A stretch of DNA of 64,000 nt from Scleromatobacter humisilvae (GTDB lineage: Bacteria; Pseudomonadota; Gammaproteobacteria; Burkholderiales; Burkholderiaceae_C), in the NCBI RefSeq assembly GCF_023231945.1, contig NZ_JAJLJH010000002.1:62001-126000 (forward strand). The letters are read 5' to 3'. The notes beneath the pieces were generated by a model. It did not search any database and was not told the DNA's origin. It saw only the letters and a list, made by a program, of their open reading frames with translations. How positions within the stretch are numbered: the first letter of the stretch is position 1; each line of letters begins with the position of its first letter. This document shows positions 56,163-64,000 of the stretch, piece by piece. Made by a program: the position numbers and the translations under genes.

Positions 56163-57875
56163 ATGACGACGCACGCCACCGCGGCCGACGCGCGCTTCGC
56201 GCAGCTGGCCGCCGACGAATGGGCCTGGCGCCTGGGCCAGTTTCCGCAGCTCGCCACCAGCGTCGGCGACGCGTCGCACGACGACCGCCTCGAGCAGGTG
56301 GACGCCGGCTCGCGCGCCGCACGCCTCGCGCGCTGGCGCGACACGCGCGCGGCGCTGGCCGCGATTCCTGTCGACGAGATGTCGCCCGCAGCGCGCATCG
56401 ACCGCGCGGTGTTCGAGAACCAGCTGCACGGCTTCATCGCGGCGATCGAGTCGCACGCCGACCTGATGCCGCTCAACAGCGACTCGAGCTTCTACGGGCC
56501 GCTGGTCGACCTCTGCGACGCGCAGCCGTTGCACGATGCGGCCGACCATCGCCGCTTCCTCGCGCGCCTGGCCGACATCCCGCGCTTCATGCGCGAGCAC
56601 ATCGCGCTGATGCGCGAAGGCCTCGCGGCCGGGTTCACGGTGCCGCAGATCGTGCTCGAGGGCCGCGACCAGCCGCTCGTGGCGATCGCGCAGCTGACCG
56701 ACGCCACGGCCACGCCGTTCTGGCGGCCGTTCGCGACATTCCCGGTGGGCGTGCCCGTCGAGGCCCGCTCGGCGCTGCAAGACGAGGCGCGCGCGGTGAT
56801 CGCCGACCAGGTGCTGCCGGCGTATCGCGAGCTGCTCGCGTTCATGCGCGAGACCTACGTGCCCGGCGCGCGCCGGACGACCGCCGCCTGCGACCTGCCC
56901 GACGGCGACGCGTTCTACGCCGCGCAGATCCGCCACTACACGACGCTGCCGTTGACGGCCGACGAGATCCACCAGCGCGGCCTGCAGGAGGTCGCGCGCA
57001 TCCTGGCCGAGATGCACGAGGTCAAGCGCCAAGCCGGATTCGACGGCGAGCTGCCGGCCTTCCTGCAGTTCCTGCGCACCGACCCGCAGTTCTACGCGCG
57101 CACGCCGCACGAGCTGCTGGCGCACGCGTCGTGGATCGCCAAGCGCGTCGACGGCCTGCTGCCGAAGTTCTTCGGCGTGCTGCCGCGCCAGCCCTACGGC
57201 GTGGCGCCGGTGCCGGAGGACATCGCGCCGTTCTACACGACCGGCCGCTACGTGCTCGCGCCGCAGCCGATCGGCTTCGCCGGCATGTACTGGGTCAACA
57301 CGCATGCGCTGGAGTCGCGCGCGCTCTACACGTTGCCGGCGCTCACGCTGCACGAGGCCGTGCCCGGCCATCACCTGCAGATCGCGCTGGCCGCCGAGCT
57401 CGACGGCCAGCCGGCGTTCCGCCGCCACAGCTTCGTCGACGCCTACGGCGAGGGCTGGGCGCTGTACGCCGAGCACCTGGGCGACGAGATGGGCGTGTAC
57501 CTCACCCCGTATGAGCAGTTCGGCCGCCTGACCTACGAGATGTGGCGCGCGGCGCGGCTGGTGGTCGACACCGGCCTGCATGCGAAGCGCTGGAGCCGCG
57601 AGGACGCGCGTGCCTACCTGCTCGCGCACACCGCGCTCAGCGAGCACGAGGTCGCCACCGAAGTCGACCGCTACATCAGCTGGCCGGGACAGGCGCTGTC
57701 GTACAAGATCGGCGAGATCCGCATCCGCGAGCTTCGCGCGCGGGCTGAAGGCGCGCTGGGCGCGCGCTTCGACCTGCGTGCATTCCATGACGCCGTGCTG
57801 GGCCTGGGTTCGGTACCCTTGGGCATCCTCGAGCAGCAAGTGGACGCCTGGATCGCGTCGCGCCTCGCCGCCTGA
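56163..57875 (+). CDS. DUF885-family metallopeptidase-like protein
   Basis: A 570-residue protein without signal peptide, so cytoplasmic. The zinc motif [18 protein letters not shown] is near residue 400, followed by [22 protein letters not shown], which carries the third ligand; the C terminus has [13 protein letters not shown] and the [14 protein letters not shown] end of the family. DUF885 is a gluzincin-like group with some members shown or predicted to be peptidases. It starts two bases after lhpC stops, so it belongs to the same transcript. A role in cutting imported hydroxyproline peptides is inferred from this. Confidence 0.88.
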   Translation: MTTHATAADARFAQLAADEWAWRLGQFPQLATSVGDASHDDRLEQVDAGSRAARLARWRDTRAALAAIPVDEMSPAARIDRAVFENQLHGFIAAIESHADLMPLNSDSSFYGPLVDLCDAQPLHDAADHRRFLARLADIPRFMREHIALMREGLAAGFTVPQIVLEGRDQPLVAIAQLTDATATPFWRPFATFPVGVPVEARSALQDEARAVIADQVLPAYRELLAFMRETYVPGARRTTAACDLPDGDAFYAAQIRHYTTLPLTADEIHQRGLQEVARILAEMHEVKRQAGFDGELPAFLQFLRTDPQFYARTPHELLAHASWIAKRVDGLLPKFFGVLPRQPYGVAPVPEDIAPFYTTGRYVLAPQPIGFAGMYWVNTHALESRALYTLPALTLHEAVPGHHLQIALAAELDGQPAFRRHSFVDAYGEGWALYAEHLGDEMGVYLTPYEQFGRLTYEMWRAARLVVDTGLHAKRWSREDARAYLLAHTALSEHEVATEVDRYISWPGQALSYKIGEIRIRELRARAEGALGARFDLRAFHDAVLGLGSVPLGILEQQVDAWIASRLAA

Positions 57876-57896
57876 ACCCGACACCCAAGGAGTCCC

Positions 57897-58862
57897 GTGC
57901 CGAACCGCCTTCCGTTTCTTCGCCTCGCCGCCGTCGCCGGCCTTCTCGTCGCGGCCGCCGCCGCCCATGCGCAGGCCTCCGCGCCCGCGCCGGCCGCGTC
58001 CGCGCCCAAGCTGCGCACCGCCGCCGACATCGTGCGCGAAGCACCCGACAGCGCCTGGCGCCGGCCCGACCCGAACGACGTGCTCGCGATGACGCTGCCC
58101 TCGGGCATCGTCTGGATCGAGCTCGCGCCGCGCTTCGCGCCGCTGCACGCCGACAACATCCGCAAGCTCGTCGCCCAGCACTACTTCGACGGCCTGGCCG
58201 TGGTGCGCGTGCAGGACAACTTCGTCGCGCAGTGGGGCGACCCGGCGGCCGACGACGACGACGCGACCAAGGGGCGGTCTCTCGGCGACGCGAAGCGCAC
58301 GCTGGCGCCCGAGTTCTTCATCAGCGACAAGGGCCTGAAGATCGCGAGGCTCAAGGACAAGGACGTGTTCGCGCCGGTCACCGGCTTCGTCGACGGCTTT
58401 CCGGTGGCGGCCGACCCCAGGACGCATCGCGCCTGGATCGCGCACTGCTACGGCACCATTGGCGCAGGCCGCGGCATGACGGTCGACTCGGGCAGCGGCG
58501 CCGAGCTCTACGCGGTGATCGGCCAGTCGCCGCGCGGCCTCGACCTCAACATCGCGCCGGTGGCGCGCGTGCTGCAGGGCATGGAGCTGCTGTCGTCGCT
58601 GCCGCGCGGCGGGCAGAACATGGGCTTCTACGACAAGCCCGAGCAGAACGTGAAGATCACGAAGGTCGAGCGCCTGGCTGACATGCCCGAGGCCGCGCGG
58701 CCCGACGTGCGCGTGTTCCGCACCGACACGCCGCAGTGGAACGAGGTGATCGAGTCGCGCCGCAATCGCAAGGACGCGTGGTACGTGCATCCGGCCGGCG
58801 CGATCGACCTGTGCAACATCACGGTGCCGGTGAAGATCGAGGCGAAGGCGCCGGCGAACTGA
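57897..58862 (+). CDS. Exported cyclophilin-type peptidyl-prolyl isomerase
   Basis: A 321-residue protein with a signal peptide (LAAVAGLLVAAAAAHAQ). A GTG start has a perfect AAGGAG eight bases upstream. The cyclophilin-like core runs from IVWIELAPRFAPLHADNIRKLVAQHYFDGLAVVRVQDNFVAQWGDP to GSGAELYAVIGQSPRGLDLNIAPVARVLQGME. It is longer than the usual periplasmic PpiA (about 190) by a central insertion (KRTLAPEFFISDKG...) and a C-terminal 70 residues. It would catalyse Xaa-Pro isomerisation in the periplasm. It follows the DUF885 gene by 21 bp. Confidence 0.88.
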   Translation: MPNRLPFLRLAAVAGLLVAAAAAHAQASAPAPAASAPKLRTAADIVREAPDSAWRRPDPNDVLAMTLPSGIVWIELAPRFAPLHADNIRKLVAQHYFDGLAVVRVQDNFVAQWGDPAADDDDATKGRSLGDAKRTLAPEFFISDKGLKIARLKDKDVFAPVTGFVDGFPVAADPRTHRAWIAHCYGTIGAGRGMTVDSGSGAELYAVIGQSPRGLDLNIAPVARVLQGMELLSSLPRGGQNMGFYDKPEQNVKITKVERLADMPEAARPDVRVFRTDTPQWNEVIESRRNRKDAWYVHPAGAIDLCNITVPVKIEAKAPAN

Positions 58863-58920
58863 TTGCCCGCGGACGGCCGAGCGTGCTCAGCGCGCGAAGC
58901 TGTTCTTGAGCAAGCGGCCG

Positions 58921-59562
58921 TCAGCGCGGCAGCAGGCCGTGGGCGAGCGTCCAGGCAGCGGCCGCGACCAGCAGCAGCCCCACGCCGCGGCCCGCTGCGC
59001 GCTGCAGCGCCGGATTGCCGCGCAGCCACGAGCGCGCGCGTCCCGCGGCCAGCGCCAGGCCGCCGTAGACGGCCAGCTGCGTCGCCGAGGTGATCGCCGC
59101 CATGGCCAGCATCTGGGACGCGACCGCGGCGCCGCTGCCGCGCAGGAACTGCGGGAACACGGCCAGCGTGAACATGTACGCCTTGGGATTGAGCAGGCAG
59201 GTGGCGACGGCCCGGCCGAACGTCGCGTGCGCCGGCCGCGCCGCCGTGGCCTGTTCGCCGAGCGCGGTCGTGCCGCGCAGCAGCGTCCAGCCGATCCACG
59301 CGACATAGGCCGAGCCCACCACCAGCAGCGCCTGCAGGGCACCGGGCGCGGCCTGCAGCACGAGCCCGATGCCCAGCGCGCCGAAGGCGACGTGGATCCA
59401 GCCGCCGGCCACCAGGCCGCTGACGGCGGCCAGCCCCGCGCGGCGGCCGCCGGCGAGCGCGCTGGCGAGCACGAAGGCCATGTCCATGCCGGGCAGGACG
59501 ATGATGCCGGCGACGAGGAGGAAGTAGAGCCACAGCGGGCTGGAAGCGGTCAGGGGCGACAT
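58921..59562 (-). CDS. LysE-family amino-acid exporter
   Basis: A 213-residue membrane protein with about six hydrophobic segments. The N terminus has VLPGMDMAFVLASALAGGRRAGLAAVSGLVAG, the LysE/RhtB family signature, and the middle has CLLNPKAYMFTLAVFPQFL. Likely an exporter of an amino acid or related metabolite; specificity is unknown. It is a single gene, convergent with the cyclophilin gene. Confidence 0.9.
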   Translation of the reverse strand: MSPLTASSPLWLYFLLVAGIIVLPGMDMAFVLASALAGGRRAGLAAVSGLVAGGWIHVAFGALGIGLVLQAAPGALQALLVVGSAYVAWIGWTLLRGTTALGEQATAARPAHATFGRAVATCLLNPKAYMFTLAVFPQFLRGSGAAVASQMLAMAAITSATQLAVYGGLALAAGRARSWLRGNPALQRAAGRGVGLLLVAAAAWTLAHGLLPR

Positions 59563-59654
59563 GACGATGCGGGCCGGAAGTGGAGCGATGCGCCATCATC
59601 GGATCCGATATCTGCCAGGGCCTGGCATGATTTGCGACGGCGTGGCGACGGCCA

Positions 59655-59684
59655 TGAAAAAAGCCGCCCGAGGGCGGCTTTCGT
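59655..59684 (-). terminator. Rho-independent terminator after bcp
   Basis: On the minus strand, GAAAGCCGCCCTCGGGCGGCTTTTTTC: a perfect stem and six T, 18 bases after the bcp stop codon. Confidence 0.9.
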
Positions 59685-59701
59685 GCGGCGGAGCAGGGCG
59701 C

Positions 59702-60175
59702 TCAGGCCTTCTTCAGTTCCTTGACGGCCTTGAGCACTTCCTCGACATGGCCGGCCACCTTGATGCCGCGCCATTCGGCCACGAGCACGCCGTTGCCGTC
59801 GATGAGGAAGGTGGAGCGCTCGATGCCCTTGACCTTCTTGCCGTACATGATCTTGTTCTTGACCACGCCGAACATGTGGCAGAGCTTCTCTTCGGTGTCG
59901 GCGATCAGTTCGAAGGGCAGGTCGACGGCCTGCTTGAACTTGTCGTGCGACGCCATGTTGTCGCGCGAAACGCCAAATACGACCGCGCCGGCCTTGACGA
60001 ACTCGGCGTGCATGTCGCGGAACTGCATGGCCTCGGTGGTACAACCCGGCGTGTGATCCTTGGGGTAGAAATACAGCACCACGGCGCGGCCCTGGAAGGC
60101 ATGCGGCGTGAACTTGACACCGTTGGTGGCGAGTGCTTCAAATTCAGGGAGCGCTTTGTTCAGTGCAGGCGTCAT
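59702..60175 (-). CDS. bcp: Thioredoxin-dependent thiol peroxidase (Bcp/PrxQ)
   Basis: A 157-residue peroxiredoxin reducing hydrogen peroxide and organic peroxides. The peroxidatic cysteine is in FYPKDHTPGCTTEAMQF near residue 46. The usual resolving Cys five residues later (TPGCTxxAC in E. coli Bcp) is replaced, reading TTEAMQ; another Cys occurs further on in EKLCHMFG. It may therefore work as a 1-Cys enzyme or use a different resolving Cys. The start at 60175 gives the family N terminus (LPEFEALATNG nearby). Confidence 0.93.
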   Translation of the reverse strand: MTPALNKALPEFEALATNGVKFTPHAFQGRAVVLYFYPKDHTPGCTTEAMQFRDMHAEFVKAGAVVFGVSRDNMASHDKFKQAVDLPFELIADTEEKLCHMFGVVKNKIMYGKKVKGIERSTFLIDGNGVLVAEWRGIKVAGHVEEVLKAVKELKKA

Positions 60176-60278
60176 GTAGGGTCTCGGTCGAGCCGTCGGT
60201 CGATCTGGGGTGCGTGACGTATAAAGGCCTGGCGATCTGGCCCGAGATGACATCGGTCCAGATCAGGCACAACCATCG

Positions 60279-60284
60279 ATTATA
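60279..60284 (-). promoter_or_regulatory. -10 element of bcp
   Basis: A perfect TATAAT on the minus strand in the context CTATAATCG, about 100 bp upstream of bcp. No consensus -35. Confidence 0.45.
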
Positions 60285-60393
60285 GAGTGAACTGCCCACG
60301 TGCCCTGGATGGGCCGCCGCGGGGGCGGACGCGAGGCTGTTCGACAGCTCTGAAACTGCGCGGAAACCGCTTGTTTCCGCCGCGTGAAGACCC

Positions 60394-60774
60394 TCAGGCC
60401 GCGGGCGTCAACAGGATCGCCGCGACCACGCGGCGGCCCTCGTTGGCCAGCACGGTGTAGGTGCGGCAGGCCGCGCCCGAGTCCATCGTCTCGACGCCGA
60501 TTCGCTTGTCGATGAGGCTGCGGTAGAGCGCCGGCGAGACGAATTTCAGCTTCGGGCCGCTGCCGAAGATCACCACCTCGGGATCGAACGCCAGGATCGC
60601 GTCGAAATGGGCCTGCGTCAGCTGCTCGACGCTGCTCGCGTCCCAATCCCTGGCCTGGCCCACCCACGGCACCAGCACGCTCTTCGTGTGCAGGTCGGCG
60701 TTGACGCGCAGGTTGTCGACGTCGTAGCGGGTGATGTTGTTCACCCCGTCGAGCGTGTCGGGTTGGAATTTCAA
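60394..60774 (-). CDS. Mth938-like domain protein
   Basis: A 126-residue protein of the Mth938/NDUFAF3 fold. A TTG start at 60774 with AGGA upstream gives the N terminus (M)KFQPDTLDGVNNITRYD, which matches the family; no ATG is available. The core has SVLVPWVGQARDWDA, the ILAFDPEVVIFGSGPKLKFVSP segment and a conserved ETMDSGAACRTYTVLANEGRRVVAAIL end. Mitochondrial relatives help assemble complex I; the bacterial role is unproven. Divergent from alaA. Confidence 0.88.
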   Translation of the reverse strand: MKFQPDTLDGVNNITRYDVDNLRVNADLHTKSVLVPWVGQARDWDASSVEQLTQAHFDAILAFDPEVVIFGSGPKLKFVSPALYRSLIDKRIGVETMDSGAACRTYTVLANEGRRVVAAILLTPAA

Positions 60775-60804
60775 GGGGTCGTCCTGATGCTGTGGCGAGC
60801 TTCG

Positions 60805-60810
60805 ATTATA
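60805..60810 (-). promoter_or_regulatory. -10 element of the Mth938-like gene
   Basis: A perfect TATAAT on the minus strand (context CTATAATCG, as at bcp and gloB), about 30 bp upstream of the TTG start. Confidence 0.5.
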
Positions 60811-60994
60811 GAAACGCGTCTTTCGCCGGGCCGCGCGCGCGGGGATGCGCCGGGCCTGCCTTCGCGATTGCGCAAGCGACGATTCAATGGCGGCGTTGCG
60901 GCCGGGCAGAGGTTTCCCTATGAGAAACTTGGCCTTCGCTCCGGCGGTCGCAGGTCGATCGCCGCCGATTCCTTCTTTCACAGGATGCCCGGCC

Positions 60995-62221
60995 GTGAAG
61001 CCGATCGCCAAGTCCAGCAAGCTCGCCAACATCGGTTACGACATCCGCGGCCCGGTCCTCGACAAGGCCCGCCAGATGGAGGACGAGGGGCACCACATCA
61101 TCAAGCTGAACATCGGCAACGTCGCCGCGTTCGGCCTCGAGCCGCCCGACGAGATCGTGCAGGACATGATCCGCAACCTGCCCCACGCCGCGGCCTACAC
61201 CGACTCGAAGGGCCTGTTCGCCCCGCGCAAGGCCATCGTCCACTACACGCAGGAAAAGAAGATCCCGCACGTGGCGGTGGACGACGTCTACCTCGGCAAC
61301 GGCGCGTCCGAGCTGATCGCCTTCAGCATGAACGCGCTGCTCGACTCGGGCGACGAGGTGCTGATCCCGTCGCCGGACTACCCGCTGTACACGGCCGTAG
61401 TCGGCCTGTCGGGCGGCACGCCGGTGCACTACGTCTGCGACGAGCAGTCCGGCTGGCTGCCCGACCTCGAGGACATCCGCCGCAAGGTGACGTCGCGCAC
61501 CAAGGCGATCGTCATCATCAACCCGAACAACCCGACCGGCGCGCTGTATCCGGTGAGCGTGTTGCAGGACATCGTCGAGGTGGCGCGCAAGCACGAGCTG
61601 GTGATCTTCGCTGACGAGATCTACGACAAGACGCTGTTCGACGGCGAGACGCACACCAGCATCGCGTCGCTGGCCGACGACGTGCTTTGCGTCACCTTCA
61701 ACGGGCTGTCGAAGAACTACCGCTCGTGCGGCTACCGCGCCGGCTGGATGGTGGTGTCGGGCGCGAAGCGCGACGCGAAGGACTACATCGAGGGGCTCAA
61801 CATGCTGGCCTCGATGCGCCTGTGCGCCAACACGCCGGGCCAGCTCGCGATCCAGACCGCGCTCGGCGGCTACCAGAGCATCAAGGATCTCGTCGCGCCG
61901 GGCGGACGTCTCGCGCGCCAGCGCGACCTCGCCTACGACCTGCTGACGCAGATCCCGGGCGTGACGGTCGTCAAGCCCAAGGCCGCGCTGTACATGTTTC
62001 CGCGCCTCGACCCGAAGCTGTACCCGATCGCCGACGACCAGCAGTTCGCCTACGAGCTGCTCGCCGAGGAGAAGGTGCTGATCGTGCAGGGCACCGGCTT
62101 CAACTGGAGCCAGCCCGACCACTTCCGCGTCGTCTTCCTGCCCAACGCCGACGACCTCACCGAGGCGGTGTCGCGCATCGCGCGCTTCCTCGATGGCTAT
62201 CGCAAGCGCCACGCGGTCTGA
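60995..62221 (+). CDS. alaA: Alanine-synthesising PLP aminotransferase (AlaA type)
   Basis: A 408-residue class I aminotransferase. The GTG at 60995 gives the family N terminus (M)KPIAKSSKLANIGYDIRGPVLDKA with CAGGA upstream. Signatures are LNIGNVAAFGLEPPDE, NPNNPTGALYP, FADEIYDKTLFDG, and the PLP lysine in TFNGLSKNYRSCGYRAGW near residue 242. AlaA-type enzymes make alanine from pyruvate and glutamate. In beta-proteobacteria this gene commonly precedes hom-thrC, as it does here with one gene between. Confidence 0.92.
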   Translation: MKPIAKSSKLANIGYDIRGPVLDKARQMEDEGHHIIKLNIGNVAAFGLEPPDEIVQDMIRNLPHAAAYTDSKGLFAPRKAIVHYTQEKKIPHVAVDDVYLGNGASELIAFSMNALLDSGDEVLIPSPDYPLYTAVVGLSGGTPVHYVCDEQSGWLPDLEDIRRKVTSRTKAIVIINPNNPTGALYPVSVLQDIVEVARKHELVIFADEIYDKTLFDGETHTSIASLADDVLCVTFNGLSKNYRSCGYRAGWMVVSGAKRDAKDYIEGLNMLASMRLCANTPGQLAIQTALGGYQSIKDLVAPGGRLARQRDLAYDLLTQIPGVTVVKPKAALYMFPRLDPKLYPIADDQQFAYELLAEEKVLIVQGTGFNWSQPDHFRVVFLPNADDLTEAVSRIARFLDGYRKRHAV

Positions 62222-62222
62222 C

Positions 62223-63233
62223 ATGCGCAGGTTCACGCTGATCCTGTGGGCGGCGCTCGCGGCGCCGGTCGCGGCGGGCGCGCAGTCGCTCGAGAGCAAG
62301 GACTGGCAGGTCGTCTGCGACAACACCCGCGCCTGCCGCGCGGCCGGCTACAGCGTCGAGGGCAGCGACATGCCCGTGTCGGTGATGCTGGCGCGCGCCT
62401 CGGGGCCGGGCATGCCGCTCGTGGGCGAGCTGCAGCTGGGCACGCTGGGCGCGGGCGCCGTGCGTCCGGGCAGCGTCTTCCTCACCATCGCCGGCAAGCC
62501 GGCCGGCCCGATCCGCCTGGACCGCGACAACCACGCCGCGCTGTCGCAGCCGGTGATCGCGGCGCTGCTGCGCGCGGTCGTCGGCGGGACCGATGTGTCC
62601 TTCACGGCCGGCAAGTCCGCGTGGCGACTGTCGGCCAGCGGCGCCGTCGACGTGCTGTCGCAGATCGACGACGTGCAGGGCCGTGCTGGCCGCACCTCGG
62701 CCATCGTGCGCCGCGGCAACGGCAGCGACGGGGACGTCGCCTCGGCGATGGCGATGCCGCGCCTGCAGGGCGTGTTCATCCCCACCGCCGCGCAGCCCGA
62801 CGACCGCGCGCTGGCCGTGCGCGTGCTCGCCTCCATCCAGAGCAGCCCGAGTTGCCCGTTGCTGGACGACGGCAACGCGCAGGCCAAGGCGCGGCTGTGG
62901 CACATCGACGCCAACCGCCTGCTGGTCACGCAGCCCTGCCAGGCGCCGGCGTCCAACGTCGGCAACAACGGCTATTGGCTCGCCAACCTGCGTCCGCCGT
63001 ACGATGCGAAGCCGATGACGACGTCGGGCGGCGACTACGACGGCTCGGGCACCATCGTCGCCCGCCGGCTCGACGGCCCGGCCGGCGATTGCGGGACGAT
63101 CGAGGCCTGGACGTGGAACGGCTACCGGTTCGAGCAGACCTTCGCGGCGACCGGCGGCCTGTGCCGCGGCGTCAAGGCGGGCGGGGCGTGGCAGCTCCCG
63201 AGCGTGGTCACGGACGTGGTCCAGGGCAACTGA
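62223..63233 (+). CDS. DUF1176-domain exported protein
   Basis: A 336-residue protein with a signal peptide (LILWAALAAPVAAGAQ) and the DUF1176 pattern: SKDWQVVCDNTRACRAAGY near the N terminus and a C-terminal WTWNGYRFEQTFAATGGLCRGV. Six or so cysteines suggest disulfides and a periplasmic location. Function unknown. Its ATG is one base after the alaA stop codon and its stop is 17 bases before hom, so it sits inside an amino-acid biosynthesis operon without an obvious link to it. Confidence 0.88.
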   Translation: MRRFTLILWAALAAPVAAGAQSLESKDWQVVCDNTRACRAAGYSVEGSDMPVSVMLARASGPGMPLVGELQLGTLGAGAVRPGSVFLTIAGKPAGPIRLDRDNHAALSQPVIAALLRAVVGGTDVSFTAGKSAWRLSASGAVDVLSQIDDVQGRAGRTSAIVRRGNGSDGDVASAMAMPRLQGVFIPTAAQPDDRALAVRVLASIQSSPSCPLLDDGNAQAKARLWHIDANRLLVTQPCQAPASNVGNNGYWLANLRPPYDAKPMTTSGGDYDGSGTIVARRLDGPAGDCGTIEAWTWNGYRFEQTFAATGGLCRGVKAGGAWQLPSVVTDVVQGN

Positions 63234-63250
63234 ATGCAGCACGAGGTGAA

Positions 63251-64000
63251 ATGAACATGAAAGCGATCCAGGTCGGCCTGCTGGGCATCGGAACCGTCGG
63301 TTCCGGCACGTACAAGGTTCTCACGCGCAACCAGGAAGAGATCCGCCGCCGCGCGGGGCGCGCCATCGAGATCACGATGGTGGCCGACCTCGACGTCGAG
63401 CGCGCCAGGAGCATCGTCGGCGACGGCATCAAGGTGGTGGCCGACGGCCGCGAGGTCATCGCCAATCCGGACATCGACATCGTCGTCGAGCTGATCGGCG
63501 GCTACGGCGTGGCCAAGGCGCTGGTGCTGGAGGCGATCGCCGCCGGCAAGCATGTGGTCACGGCCAACAAGGCGCTGCTGGCGGTGCACGGCAACGAGAT
63601 CTTCGCGGCCGCGCGCGAGAAGGGCGTGATGGTCGCGTTCGAGGCCGCGGTGGCCGGCGGCATCCCCATCATCAAGGCGCTGCGCGAAGGCCTCACCGCG
63701 AACCGCATCGAGTGGATCGCCGGCATCATCAACGGCACGACCAACTTCATCCTGTCCGAGATGCGCGACAAGGGCCTCGACTTCGACGTCGTGCTCAAGG
63801 AGGCGCAACGCCTGGGCTACGCCGAGGCCGACCCGACCTTCGACATCGAGGGCATCGACGCCGCGCACAAGGCCACCGTGATGAGCGCGATCGCGTTCGG
63901 CATCCCGATGCAGTTCGACAAGGCGCACGTCGAGGGCATCGTGGGCCTGCAGGCGGCCGACATCAGGCACGCCGAGTCGCTCGGCTACCGCATCAAGCTG
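63251..64000 (+). CDS. hom: Homoserine dehydrogenase, N-terminal part (runs off the window)
   Basis: The first 250 residues of the enzyme that reduces aspartate semialdehyde to homoserine, for threonine and methionine. The Rossmann motif is VGLLGIGTVGSGTYKVL; NAD(P)-binding continues with TANKALLA. The catalytic domain shows FEAAVAGGIPIIKALREGL, INGTTNFILSEM and GYAEADPTFDIEGIDAAHK. GAGGTGAA precedes the ATG. The rest of the catalytic domain and the expected C-terminal ACT regulatory domain lie beyond position 64000. Confidence 0.96.
   Translation, partial: MNMKAIQVGLLGIGTVGSGTYKVLTRNQEEIRRRAGRAIEITMVADLDVERARSIVGDGIKVVADGREVIANPDIDIVVELIGGYGVAKALVLEAIAAGKHVVTANKALLAVHGNEIFAAAREKGVMVAFEAAVAGGIPIIKALREGLTANRIEWIAGIINGTTNFILSEMRDKGLDFDVVLKEAQRLGYAEADPTFDIEGIDAAHKATVMSAIAFGIPMQFDKAHVEGIVGLQAADIRHAESLGYRIKL

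Overview
The window reads as chromosomal DNA of a high-GC (roughly 70 percent by eye) betaproteobacterium of the order Burkholderiales. The family cannot be fixed from the sequence alone; a Roseateles/Rubrivivax-like relative is my inference. The basis is strong GC-rich codon use, a PEP-CTERM protein, the ffs / dnaX / ybaB / recR neighbourhood, and an alaA - DUF1176 - hom order. Nearly all the DNA is protein-coding. I see no tRNA, rRNA, insertion sequence, prophage or CRISPR array, and base composition looks even throughout.

Layout. 1-5.7 kb: tail of a probable class D beta-lactamase, a DUF962 membrane protein, an alpha/beta hydrolase overlapping metY, a CBS-domain protein and a PAS-GGDEF-EAL protein. 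5.9-12 kb: aroC, then an RND adaptor/permease pair. 12-19.4 kb: a glycine-riboswitch operon on the minus strand (gcvT-gcvH-gcvP-sdaA-lipoprotein). 19.6-25.1 kb: small accessory genes (a membrane protein with low-complexity flanks, a Lys/Ala-rich periplasmic protein, MFS pump, GNAT, cupin, a membrane-anchored HEPN-like protein). 25.2-29.7 kb: the 4.5S SRP RNA, a divergent PurM homologue, dnaX, ybaB, recR. 29.8-34.2 kb: single genes including a HExxH lipoprotein, a PEP-CTERM protein, a DTW-domain enzyme and a GFA protein. 34.2-40 kb: mltD-gloB, a methyltransferase, rnhA, moaA-mobA. 40-47 kb: NlpC/P60 and M3 peptidases, a PIN-PhoH protein, and a beta-helix exoprotein behind a LacI-type operator.

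47-58.9 kb is the most coherent metabolic block. It holds an Xaa-Pro aminopeptidase, an OPT oligopeptide transporter, an AraC regulator, the trans-4-hydroxy-L-proline pathway genes (epimerase, three-subunit D-hydroxyproline dehydrogenase, deaminase), a DUF885 metallopeptidase and a cyclophilin. Together they could import, cut and catabolise proline/hydroxyproline-rich peptides of the collagen type; this is inference. 58.9-64 kb: LysE, Bcp, a Mth938-like protein, alaA, DUF1176, and the start of hom, which runs off the window.

Two cross-cutting signals stand out. First, at least seven genes have a -10-like hexamer ending 6-7 bases before the start codon and no Shine-Dalgarno sequence, which predicts leaderless mRNAs. 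Second, a dispersed repeat of about 120 bp lies in two copies, each directly after a stop codon. I found no convincing wholly new system; the strongest candidates for follow-up are the peptide/hydroxyproline block, the leaderless pattern and the dispersed repeat.
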